Source of the DNA: Epichloe hybrida
Lineage: Eukaryota; Ascomycota; Sordariomycetes; Hypocreales; Clavicipitaceae
NCBI GenBank assembly: GCA_019022495.1
Contig: JAFEKR010000001.1
Coordinates: 1,674,001-1,738,000 of the forward strand
Direction of reading: 5' to 3'
DNA length: 64,000 nucleotides
Part shown: piece by piece, positions 33,662-42,373 of the stretch
Layout of the letters: each line of letters opens with the position of its first letter
How positions within the stretch are numbered: position 1 is the first letter of the stretch
Notes under the pieces: generated by a model
The model's database searches: none
Told to the model about the DNA's origin: nothing
The model's input: the letters and a program-made list of their open reading frames with translations, nothing else
Position numbers and translations under genes: made by a program

Positions 33662-35581
33662 TCAAAATAAAACCGCCTCGGCAATGATGTCAAGGAAGTC
33701 TGGCAAATTTGGCAAAGTACTTCTCGCCAGGAAATGGTTGATTCTCGAATGTACGCCTCGCGATGCAACCCCGGTTTCGAGATAGGCCATCTCGGCACCA
33801 GACAGCTCTCTCTGCTCCGTTTCCTTCCACTTCCGTTCAGCCACCTCGCGGGCCTCGGTCAGCACAGCATCGATATCCTCTGATTCCCAGAGATTGCATT
33901 TGTCGCACTGCATGCAGGGTCTTGGGTCGCCGTCGGGGCGGAAATGGTCGCAGAAGTGACGGTAGCCTTCGTCGCTAAGATCGGCTCGGCATACATAACA
34001 CATTTTGTACCCGCATGGACACGTGAGTTTGTTGCAGCCCGCATTCTTCACAAAGGACGTGTTGCATCGTGGACACACGCGCTTGATGGCTAAGCTCATG
34101 GCTTGCTCGACTTGTGTTCGTAGCGCCACGAGAGACGATTCGTTACAGACATGAATGTCTGTCCATGTTTTATGACATGATAAGCATGAGACCCTGGCGC
34201 ATTTGGGGTTTTGACACCAGAAGCGGAGACCACGCCGTCGGCGGCAGTGTCTGTGGACGGCATGTTTCCATTCCGTGCCCACGTTTCGCCATAAATTTTG
34301 TTCAACACTGACAACGACGCAAACAAGAGCCACGACCAGCGCCAACGGGGAAAGAATTATCAATGCCATGATGATGATGAAGAGAATGATCAAATTGTAA
34401 ATGTTGCGAAGCTTGAACCGTGGCCAAGCTTCATGAGCGGGAAGATATATATCGTCGACCTCGGCATAGTGGCAAAAAGGACAGTGGATGAGCGGTACGT
34501 TGGAGGCAACCAAGCTATGTTCGGCCAGCCTTTGATCCAACTTGCGAAGAATATCTGCTCCTGATTTTTCCTGCAGGAATGCTTGCTGAATGTATTCAGA
34601 TGAGATGTGGCCTAGACATCCGTCTACGGACAGACATTTGAGGGTGCCTGTATCAGTGTTGATGTTGCTCTGCCAACCCTGACCGAACAGGGCTTCTTTG
34701 ATAGAGTTCTGAACACATCGATAGCATATCAAGTGCCCGTCTTTGCTGCAGCTTGTGAACTCCTCAAATGTGTAATCAACAAAGCAGCATGCACACTCGT
34801 GGGTGGCGGAGGCTGCTTCCGCCTCTTCGTTGTTCAGCAAGACTGCTAGCCCACGATCCCTCGTTTCCCTCTCCTCTTTCATACTATTCTTCAGAGGACG
34901 GATGAGGCCATCATACAATTCGCGATCCAGTTCGGCGTTTCCTGTTGTCCGAATCGTGGGTACGATTGAGCCTTGTCCGGTGGATCGCCACACCACCAAG
35001 GGGTGGTTTTCGGCTTCCCCTGTCGTCAAGGGCTTTCGTCGCGTGAAAAGCGACTGTATCGTGAAGCGCCAGGATTTTGAAGAAAGAGTCACGAATGTTC
35101 GTCGGGCCTCCAGGTATGCATGGTTCGACTCGGCCAGAACAGCGTTGATAGTCGACCTCGACAGAAGCCGAAACTCGTGTGCCGCCAGATTTCGAACTGC
35201 CTGAATGTACTCTGTACTTCGAAACATGTCGCTTCTGGGGAGCGTCGTCGAATCGGCGTCCTGCTTGTCCACAGTCTTCCATCGTCCCTTGACCCAGTCG
35301 ACTCGATTCTTCAGCAATGCATTTGCCACAAGAGCGAGCCGTGACTCGCCATCAAAGTTGGACAGCAGCTCCCGGAACACCTCAATCTGTATGTCGGGAA
35401 ATACAAGGGCTAGAGCCTCGAGGCTACTATTGAGTTCACGCAGGTTTGGTCTCTCGGGCGGCACACATGGCAGCTGGGCTTCGTCGTGGATGAACTCGGG
35501 CAACAGCTCATTCTCCTGGCTGGGCTTGGAACGACTCGCCGAGGTCCTTTCGGAAGATGACAGCAGGCCGCTAAACACCAT
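33662..35581 (-). CDS. RNF216-like RBR E3 ubiquitin ligase with membrane segment
   Basis: Single-exon, 639 aa. A CUE-like helical stretch (SSLEALALVFPDIQIEVF) lies near residues 52-95. The RBR module begins near residue 263: RING1 (CACCFVDYTFEEFTSC, then CYRCV), IBR (HCPFCHYAEVDD, FWCQNPKCARVSCLSC) and RING2 near 500-532 (CPRCNTSFVKNAGCNKLTC). The final Cys of that string corresponds to the catalytic Cys of RBR ligases, which forms a thioester with ubiquitin. After RING2, HFCDHFRPDG and CMQCDKCNLWE resemble the extra zinc-binding tail of RNF216/TRIAD3. Unusually, about 30 hydrophobic residues (LIILFIIIMALIILSPLALV onward, near 394-427) sit between the two halves of the IBR, suggesting membrane insertion. 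It is divergent from the TDA10-like gene. Confidence 0.85.
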   Translation of the reverse strand: MVFSGLLSSSERTSASRSKPSQENELLPEFIHDEAQLPCVPPERPNLRELNSSLEALALVFPDIQIEVFRELLSNFDGESRLALVANALLKNRVDWVKGRWKTVDKQDADSTTLPRSDMFRSTEYIQAVRNLAAHEFRLLSRSTINAVLAESNHAYLEARRTFVTLSSKSWRFTIQSLFTRRKPLTTGEAENHPLVVWRSTGQGSIVPTIRTTGNAELDRELYDGLIRPLKNSMKEERETRDRGLAVLLNNEEAEAASATHECACCFVDYTFEEFTSCSKDGHLICYRCVQNSIKEALFGQGWQSNINTDTGTLKCLSVDGCLGHISSEYIQQAFLQEKSGADILRKLDQRLAEHSLVASNVPLIHCPFCHYAEVDDIYLPAHEAWPRFKLRNIYNLIILFIIIMALIILSPLALVVALVCVVVSVEQNLWRNVGTEWKHAVHRHCRRRRGLRFWCQNPKCARVSCLSCHKTWTDIHVCNESSLVALRTQVEQAMSLAIKRVCPRCNTSFVKNAGCNKLTCPCGYKMCYVCRADLSDEGYRHFCDHFRPDGDPRPCMQCDKCNLWESEDIDAVLTEAREVAERKWKETEQRELSGAEMAYLETGVASRGVHSRINHFLARSTLPNLPDFLDIIAEAVLF

Positions 35582-36059
35582 GCTGACGACTCATTGGTGA
35601 AGTGTTCGCATGCTGGGAGATGGGCGGCGAATACTCGCAGATGCTGGGGCGGGTTATCGATGCCTGACGTGGCCGAGGTCGGTTGGTCGCTGAGACTGGA
35701 CGGCACGATGGGCATGCTTGTCGGGTTGAGGTTGAAGTGGGAGTGTCCATGTCAGTTGTCTCCGTGTGTCGGACCAAGCGTAATACACCGCGTACTCCGA
35801 AAGTCAAGTCAACTGGCATGGCAGGTGCGGACTACAGTGGGGTGTACGTGTAGTGTACGTGTAGTGTACGTGGGGTGGGGCACACCGCGTCAGCTGCACG
35901 GCAGTTAATAATACGAGCAGTGACAGCCGTAGACGGCCGTAGACAGCATCAGGAACAGCAAGAGGAAGAGGAAGGAATACAAAACAACATGCCGTCGATA
36001 TGACGTGTGATAACAAAACAATGAAAGAGAACACACATCTCGAAACCTCACTGGCCACC
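35582..36059. promoter_or_regulatory. Shared divergent promoter of RBR ligase and TDA10-like gene
   Basis: 478 bp between two start codons on opposite strands. It contains a tandem repeat GTGTACGTGTA (35,842-35,872, nearly three copies) and a short repeat of GCCGTAGAC near 35,926-35,945. No TATA box stands out. Confidence 0.5.
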
Positions 36060-37064
36060 ATGTCCGTCCCATTCATAGACGACAAAGCATCCATCTGCAT
36101 TCCCTTTATCCTCACCCACCTGGAATCACATCGATCCACCGCGCCCTCACCCAGTCGGCCCCTCATCGTCGGCCTCAATGGCATGCAAGGCGTGGGCAAA
36201 ACAACGCTGGTGGCGCAACTAGCCGAGGGGCTGGCCAAGAGGAACATCAAGACTCTTGTATTCAGCCTCGATGACTTCTACCTCACGCATCAAGATCAGG
36301 TTGCTCTGGCGGAGGCGAACCCCGACAATGCGCTTGTTCAGCATCGCGGGGAGCCAGGTATATACGGTTCTTGGAATCCCCTTGCAATAGAATCGCTTAA
36401 AAAATTTAATGCAAGAAGGAAAAAAAAAAGAGAGAGAGAGAGAGAGATACCGTTCTGACGAGTCACAGGAACTCATGATGTAGATCTAGTCAAATCTGTG
36501 TTCACAGCCCTCGTAGATGGCCAACCTACCAGAATTCCTCGATACGACAAAGCCCTTTTCTCAGGCCAGGGTGACCGTCTCCCTGAAGAGCAGTGGAGAT
36601 CCGTCAATAAGCCTGGCGATGAACCCATACAAGTCGTCATTTTCGAGGGCTGGGCCGTCGGGTTTCGACCTCTTCGTGATGAGGACGTAGAAGCGAAGTG
36701 GAAAACGCCTAGTCGAACATTACATACACACCGATTGGAGCATCTGCTTTTCATAAACGAGAAGCTGAGAGAATACGACGCCATTACGGACCTTTTTGAT
36801 TCCTTCATACAGATTGACTCGGAGGAGGCAGAATACGTGTATGCCTGGAGGCAAGAGCAGGAGGACTCACTGCGGATAGCAAAGGGGGATCCTACGGCCG
36901 GGATGACGCCGGAGCAAGTCGTCAGGTTTGTGGATGGGTATTATCCTGCTTACGAGCTGTATACCGACGGCATGAGAAAGGGGATTTTCATAGACAGGCC
37001 AGGTCGTCACTTGCGAATGATTGTCGGGAGAGATAGAAAGGTCAAGCAAGTATCGCAAATTTAG
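36060..37064 (+). CDS. TDA10: TDA10-like P-loop kinase (probable D-glycerate 3-kinase)
   Basis: Two exons, 36,060-36,357 and 36,469-37,064, sum to 894 nt, 297 aa, like yeast Tda10 (about 290 aa). The Walker A motif GMQGVGKTT lies near residues 41-49, followed by FSLDDFYLTHQD, in which the Asp residues match the phosphoribulokinase/pantothenate-kinase fold. IFEGWAVGFRPL is the GLYK-family signature, and the tail contains YPAYELYTDGM. Plant glycerate kinase (GLYK) makes 3-phosphoglycerate with ATP; the activity of the fungal protein is inferred. The ATG at 36,060 in CCACCATGT is preferred over in-frame ATGs at 36,000 and 36,021. The 111-bp intron ends in A and GA runs before CACAG. Confidence 0.88.
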
Positions 37065-37377
37065 TCCTTCCTAGTCCTTCTTTTGACTGAGATGTGATGT
37101 CCCATGACTTGGGGGTATCATAAAAGCAAAGCAAAATTACCCTTGTGCATCAGACCCTTGAAGCACTGTTAAATACCTCCACCACCCGCTAAACACCATG
37201 CTACCTAACCCACAGCACCGTGGAAATCAAAATAAAAGCCGGGGGAAAATGGCGTGATGTTCGTTCCATCTTTTCTGCGTATGCAGTCCCAAGCATTATT
37301 CACCACCAATCTATTCGTGGCTCAAGATCTTGCATACCATCCATCGCTCATGGTCCCTCATATACAACCGACCCATA
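37065..37377. other. Intergenic between convergent genes
   Basis: 313 bp between the TDA10-like and ECM11-domain genes; likely 3' untranslated sequence of both. Nothing else seen. Confidence 0.6.
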
Positions 37378-38850
37378 TCAAAGATGCTTGTCGCCAACGA
37401 CACGCTGGCCATCTTGTTTCATTTTGATCAACTTTTTGTCAATGGCGTCAGTTCGTAGGCGGATAGCCTCTTCTCGTTGCGAGGCTTCCATCTCGAATGC
37501 TGCCACCATTTTGCGTTTATCTCGCCGAGCTTGTCGCAAGCGGTTCATGATATCTGTGAAATGGTCAACGAACCAATCGCCCGCGTTCTCCCACTCTTCA
37601 ATCGACATGTGTGAGAAGAACTGGTGTTGCTCTCGCTCCCCTTGCTGCTGAAACTGCTCAAGCCTAGTGATCAGTTTTGACGCAGAAGAGTCATGTCCGT
37701 TCAACATGCCTGGCAGCTGTGGCACGACATCGAACGGCTCCCCTTGGAGATCTTGGTACGTCATAGAGCTGAGGACTTTGTCGTCGTAGTCCAGACTTTG
37801 GCGTCTGCGTTTTTTAGTTTTTTGCTGCAGATCGCGTGTGACTTTGCTTGACTTGTGGGTGCCTTCTCGTGCGGGTTTCATAGGTGCCCCGTTATGTTTC
37901 TTTGTTTTTGGCGATGCCGTTGTTCCTCCAAATCTACGAAAGGCATCAAACTCATTATCAGAGTCGTGCACAAGGATGGACTCATTCACTTTCTCTGAGG
38001 CTTGTTCTTCCCAACCTTCTTCCTCCACCTCGGTGAATCTGCCTTGTGGCGGAACTTCCTCCTGAATGGGCAAAGCATTCGGCAGCGAGGGTTGTCCACG
38101 GCTCACCCGAACCCCTCGCATTGGGAGTCTAGCTTGTGATTGAACCGTCGGTGCTTGGTGACTGTAGGCGGGATTCGTCTGTTTGATAGGTTTGGGTTGA
38201 TATCGAACATGGTGATTATACCCTCTGCTGTTGTAGAACCCGTCGTTCATATGAGACGGATTATGGCGATTCAACCCCGGCACCACTGAGAGCCGGCCAT
38301 CCACTTCTACAGAGAACTGATGTTTCTCGATGTCCAAGGGGGGAACATGCCGGGGAGCCATCCTTTGGACTTGATTTTTTTCCAAGCGCTCTTCCACCTT
38401 GATTTCGGGAGCTTGTACAACTTCCAACGCCTCTGGGTCGTTGGTGGGTGTTGTGAGACCCGAGTTCATAAAATTTTCTCCAAGCTGTGATCCTGAGAAT
38501 ATGCCATGGTGAGCTGCGGCTGTCTGAATCTGCTTCCCCCGAGGTTGACGTTTTGGGGACCCGTACCCGTGTTGGACTGGCGAATCTACGCGATGGATGC
38601 TTCTCAGAGGAGCGCTTGCTCGAGGACTGCCGACAGTTTTTGGGGCAGCACCAGGAATCGGCAATCTGGCAAATTCTGCGATCTCTTGTCGGCTGGGCTG
38701 ATACGAGTCTGCACTGGGTGTGGCCGAACGTCTGCCTGGGTCGGGTTGGTAGGGCTTGTCAGAAGGGGCGTTGTAATGTGCATTGCTGTCGGATTTACCC
38801 CTTGCGAACTCTTGGAGCCCTCTGCTCTTTACTTTGAGTCCTGGCTGCAT
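37378..38850 (-). CDS. ECM11-domain protein
   Basis: Single exon, 490 aa. The first 350 residues are low-complexity, rich in Pro, Ser, Gln and Arg, with a basic patch KKRRRQSLD near residue 350. The conserved C-terminal third (MTYQDLQGEPFDVVPQ, then EEWENAGDWFVDHFTDIMN, then a charged helix RRDKRKMVAAFE) matches the Ecm11 domain as I know it. In yeast, Ecm11 works with Gmc2 in the central element of the synaptonemal complex in meiosis. Filamentous-fungal proteins with this domain are mostly uncharacterised, so a meiotic role here is inference. Convergent with the TDA10-like gene and divergent from the SRF1-like gene. Confidence 0.75.
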   Translation of the reverse strand: MQPGLKVKSRGLQEFARGKSDSNAHYNAPSDKPYQPDPGRRSATPSADSYQPSRQEIAEFARLPIPGAAPKTVGSPRASAPLRSIHRVDSPVQHGYGSPKRQPRGKQIQTAAAHHGIFSGSQLGENFMNSGLTTPTNDPEALEVVQAPEIKVEERLEKNQVQRMAPRHVPPLDIEKHQFSVEVDGRLSVVPGLNRHNPSHMNDGFYNSRGYNHHVRYQPKPIKQTNPAYSHQAPTVQSQARLPMRGVRVSRGQPSLPNALPIQEEVPPQGRFTEVEEEGWEEQASEKVNESILVHDSDNEFDAFRRFGGTTASPKTKKHNGAPMKPAREGTHKSSKVTRDLQQKTKKRRRQSLDYDDKVLSSMTYQDLQGEPFDVVPQLPGMLNGHDSSASKLITRLEQFQQQGEREQHQFFSHMSIEEWENAGDWFVDHFTDIMNRLRQARRDKRKMVAAFEMEASQREEAIRLRTDAIDKKLIKMKQDGQRVVGDKHL

Positions 38851-39954
38851 GCTGACTCAGGTCGGGAAAGCAGGCACTGGATGCAGGTGGCGCGTCAAAA
38901 TTCGATATCTGAATTCATGAGCTGGAGCTGTGAGTTCACGTGGGCCAAAAGCGTCAGCTCTGCTAACAAAGTCAGTCGAAGGAATGAGTTTCAAGCCAAC
39001 TGAGCAAGCAGGAGGTTTAGTACAACGCCTGAACCACGAAGGATGCGCGGCTGAAGCGAAAAATTGTGGACATTGGAGGCTCGATTCATTCGATGGCCCT
39101 TGGTTGTGGTTGTCGATGCCAGCACACTATTTTATGACTTTCGTCCAAAGTTCCTGGCTGGCGGTACCTGAGTAGGTACTTTTAGTGTCACTTTTAGTGT
39201 CACTACCCACGGCATGGCCCTCGAGGCAATGCGTGGCTGCTGGTTGGAGGAGCGGGCATGTCGCGCCATCAGGTGACGTCAAGCCTCGTCGTGCCTCGTC
39301 GTGCCTCGTCGTGCCTCGTCGTGCCTCGTCGTGCCTCGTCGTGCTGGCTGGGCTGGGCCCTCAGCCTGTCACCCAGCGCCGAGCGGAGCGGAGAAGAACG
39401 ACGGAGAATGAGTGGTGGGGCAGCATCAAAACCTACATACAGTACATGTATGTTACGCGCCAACGGGCACAAATGCGGCTACAACTTAAATCCTTGTCGG
39501 GCTACGGGGTAATAAACTGAAAGCGTCTGATCTGGTCAAATTGCAGCCTTCTGGACGCAGCAGACGCCAGGAAGGCCTGCATGCATACAAATGTCAACAC
39601 GATGAAGGTTCCTTTTTTTCTTCTTTTTTCTTGGTCAACAAGGTTACAGGTTGAGCAATTGGCAAGGGTCGGCCCTAGTCCGAGTCCTAGCGGCAAGTGG
39701 CACCGAACTGACGCATGGCTGTCTCTTGCCTTGGTTGGCGCAAACCATTCCACGTCCGATCAGCCCGGTGTCCAACTTCGTCACTTGCGCCAACTTGCTC
39801 ACCCAAAACGGACGCCGCCCGCGCAACGACACTTCAGAAGCGGCGCGTCCGTCAACGAAAAAGGACCATGCGAAGCTGCTAGCAACGGCATCTTGCGTGG
39901 CTGTATCCTCTAGTGCTGCTGTCGCTGCTGTGGCCACAGAGACCGGCACCAGGG
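38851..39954. promoter_or_regulatory. Divergent intergenic region of ECM11-domain and SRF1-like genes
   Basis: 1.1 kb with no convincing gene. Holds a 12-bp tandem pair TTTTAGTGTCAC (39,180-39,203), the 10-bp tandem array at 39,283-39,342 and a T-rich run at 39,611-39,630. Overlapping short frames near 39,580-40,430 do not resemble proteins. Confidence 0.45.
39283..39342. repeat. Tandem repeat, 10-bp unit, six copies
   Basis: Six perfect head-to-tail copies of GCCTCGTCGT in the divergent promoter region. Confidence 0.95.
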
Positions 39955-41193
39955 ATGACGATGCCCGAGTCCAACGCGCTTCTTTCGTCGTCGCCCACTC
40001 GAACGGTCGGGGAATCGGCTTCATCCGACGCTCAAATCTCTTCCAACGACTATGGCGGTGCGGCCGTCAACTCTCATTCTCGCTTACGGCCTCCCAGGTC
40101 TCTACCCCGTACGCCATCCACAACACCTCGACGCCGTTTAGTCCCCTCCCCACATTCTTCCTCGAATTATTACTAACAAATTTTCGTTTGGAAAGCCTGG
40201 ATCGATTCCTACGAACAGAGATACGGTCCGGCCAGCGAGGAACAACTTCGTCTTTTGCAACCCCCGACCCGTATCGTGCAGCGTCAAAGCAACTTTGCAC
40301 CCAACGAGCCACAGCGCCGCGTATCCAAAGATGGCTTCATCGGTTGGGACGATCCTCAACTAGGCCCGGCCCAGAAGGCCAGATCCCGAATCCCCCATTT
40401 CTTGCGATATGGGCGCGCGTCTATGCATGGTAGGAAATGGGATCACCTACGGTCCGCCGAGCCCGTCATTGTGTCCAACTACAAACCAGCTCCCCCTCTG
40501 GGCGCCACGTCATGGCAAGACTTTGTACATTCGTCGTCCTGGGGCCGCAGGGCAAATGAAGAATCGCAAGTTGTCGACTGCGAGACTCTCAACAAGCTGC
40601 AGCCGACTTTTAATTCGGATATCAAGGTCCAGTTCCACCATTCTTCAGATGGACGAGCCAAAGACAACCGAAAGACGGTAGCTTTTCCGAAACGAATGTG
40701 GAACGGCATCATGCTACATCCCTTGTCCCCACTACTCTTCCGACTCGGCGTCATGGTCACGTCCATTCTGGCCCTTGGCATCGCTGCTCGGATCTACCAG
40801 ATGGAGAATGACCTGAGGCAGGATAGCGCGGAGCGGACACAGTCGGTCGTCGCCGTAGTAGTGGATTGCGTGGCTATCCCCTATATTGGATATATGATAT
40901 GGGATGAGTATACAGGGAAACCACTGGGCCTTCGATCCGCAATTGACAAGATCTCTTTGATACTGTTGGACCTCTTCTTCATCATATTCAAGTCTTCAAG
41001 TATGGCGTTGGCGTTTGAAAGCTTCATATACCACGGTGTGCGACATACATCACTCACTCGTCTATCCATGGCGCTAGCTGCATTCCAACTGCTGGGGCTC
41101 GTCTCGTGGACAATGACTTTTACCATCAACGTGTTCCGAATGGTGAAGCGTCTAGGAGGAGGTGGGGGCGATAATGACGACTCCAACGTATGA
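39955..41193 (+). CDS. SRF1: SRF1-like regulator of phospholipase D, membrane protein
   Basis: Exon 2 (40,196-41,193) is sure. It encodes WDHLRSAEPVIV with SWQDFVHSSSW, the conserved core of fungal Srf1-type proteins, followed by four hydrophobic segments (LFRLGVMVTSILALGIAA, VVAVVVDCVAIPYIGYMI, LILLDLFFIIFKSS, LAAFQLLGLVSWTMTF). Yeast Srf1 binds and regulates phospholipase D Spo14. Exon 1 probably begins at ATG 39,955 or 39,961 (MTMPESNALLSSS) and encodes a Ser/Pro/Arg-rich cytosolic tail. The acceptor GAAAG at 40,191-40,195 follows a good branch site TACTAAC. The donor is less certain: GTACGC at 40,109 keeps frame and gives 383 aa; GTTTAG at 40,136 also fits. Confidence 0.75.
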
Positions 41194-42373
41194 TGGTGAA
41201 CACGGTGGGATTGTTTCTAATGCATGGGCAAGGTTTACGGCGTCTCACTGGCTACAAGAGAGAGCGTCGACTGGGCGTTGTGGCGTGATGGGAAGTGCTC
41301 TTGTTAAGAAATCATGGTAGCATTTGTAGGGCAAAATCACGGCTCTGTCTCTGGATGTTTCCAGCATATTGAAGTCAATAGCGGTGTGGCCAGTAGCGGT
41401 TCGTGTTTAGCCTAGCGCACGGCATATAATAAGGACAGGAAATATGGCATGCATCATGATGAAAGCGCTGTCTGGCCTGTGATGGACTTCATTCCAGCTC
41501 GAGCAGTCTAGTCCTCAATAAAAAAAGGTTCAACGCCAAGCACCTCGAGGGCAACAGCGGACTGGGAGACGAGCTGCCCACAGGACAATGATGACGTGCT
41601 GATTCTTGGAGAAACATAAGCCAACAAGCCATTAGACATGATTCTATCGATTTTTTATAAATTCCTACATGAATTCACCCACGAAAATGGTTCAACGCCT
41701 GGTGTCTTGTGTCTTGTCTTACATGAGTAATGGGCGGCTGAGAGAGTCGACTTGAACTCGACCGGGGGGGTGGCCGCCAGCCGCTACCAGCCGCCAGCCG
41801 CCAGCCGCCAGCTGGGCGGTGGATACGGAGCCAACTTCAACTGCAAGTGGGTGGACGTGCTGATGATGATTGTGGCTGTGACAAGCAGACCAGGAAACTC
41901 GGCGCTGTTCAAACAAACCCTCCACCACCTTTACTACATGTAATCACATCGAGCATCCTGTTGGCCCTCCTCTCCTTCCCCTTTGTCTCTCTTCTTCCTT
42001 TGCTGCGGCTCAAAAGTCGACTGTGAAGACGCAGAGACTCCTCCTTTTTGTGTGACACGTGCCGAGTCCGACCCCTTCACGCGCATAGCAGAGTCTCCTC
42101 CCAGCGCCATTGTCGTCCCGCACGCTGATCAATACAACGAATCCGTCATCGCGAATCCCGCCTTCAACCTTCCGTCTTCCGCCTTCCTCCTTTGGCACAC
42201 GCGTGATCCACTCCGCGTAGCCTATCCTTTTTCTTCCTCTCACTCAAAAAAACATACAAAGGTCACGAGGTGTCACGAAGCGGACCCGCGAACCACCCTC
42301 GGAAGCCTGGGCCCCTCGACATCAACCCCGCGCCGCCAGTTTGCGACCAACTTCACGTCTTTTTTCGAACAAC
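41194..42373. other. Intergenic, CUL1 upstream region
   Basis: 1.2 kb with no convincing gene. It contains a CCGCCAG-type tandem repeat at 41,774-41,812 and pyrimidine-rich DNA (41,965-42,000 and 42,160-42,240) typical of fungal promoters ahead of the CUL1 start. Confidence 0.5.
41774..41812. repeat. Tandem repeat, CCGCCAG-type unit
   Basis: About five copies of the 7-bp unit CCGCCAG, one interrupted by CTA. Confidence 0.85.

Noticed and set aside
39651..40433. 260-codon plus-strand frame overlapping the start of the SRF1-like gene
   Set aside because: Out of frame with the conserved SRF1-like core; translation is low-complexity and without known motifs.
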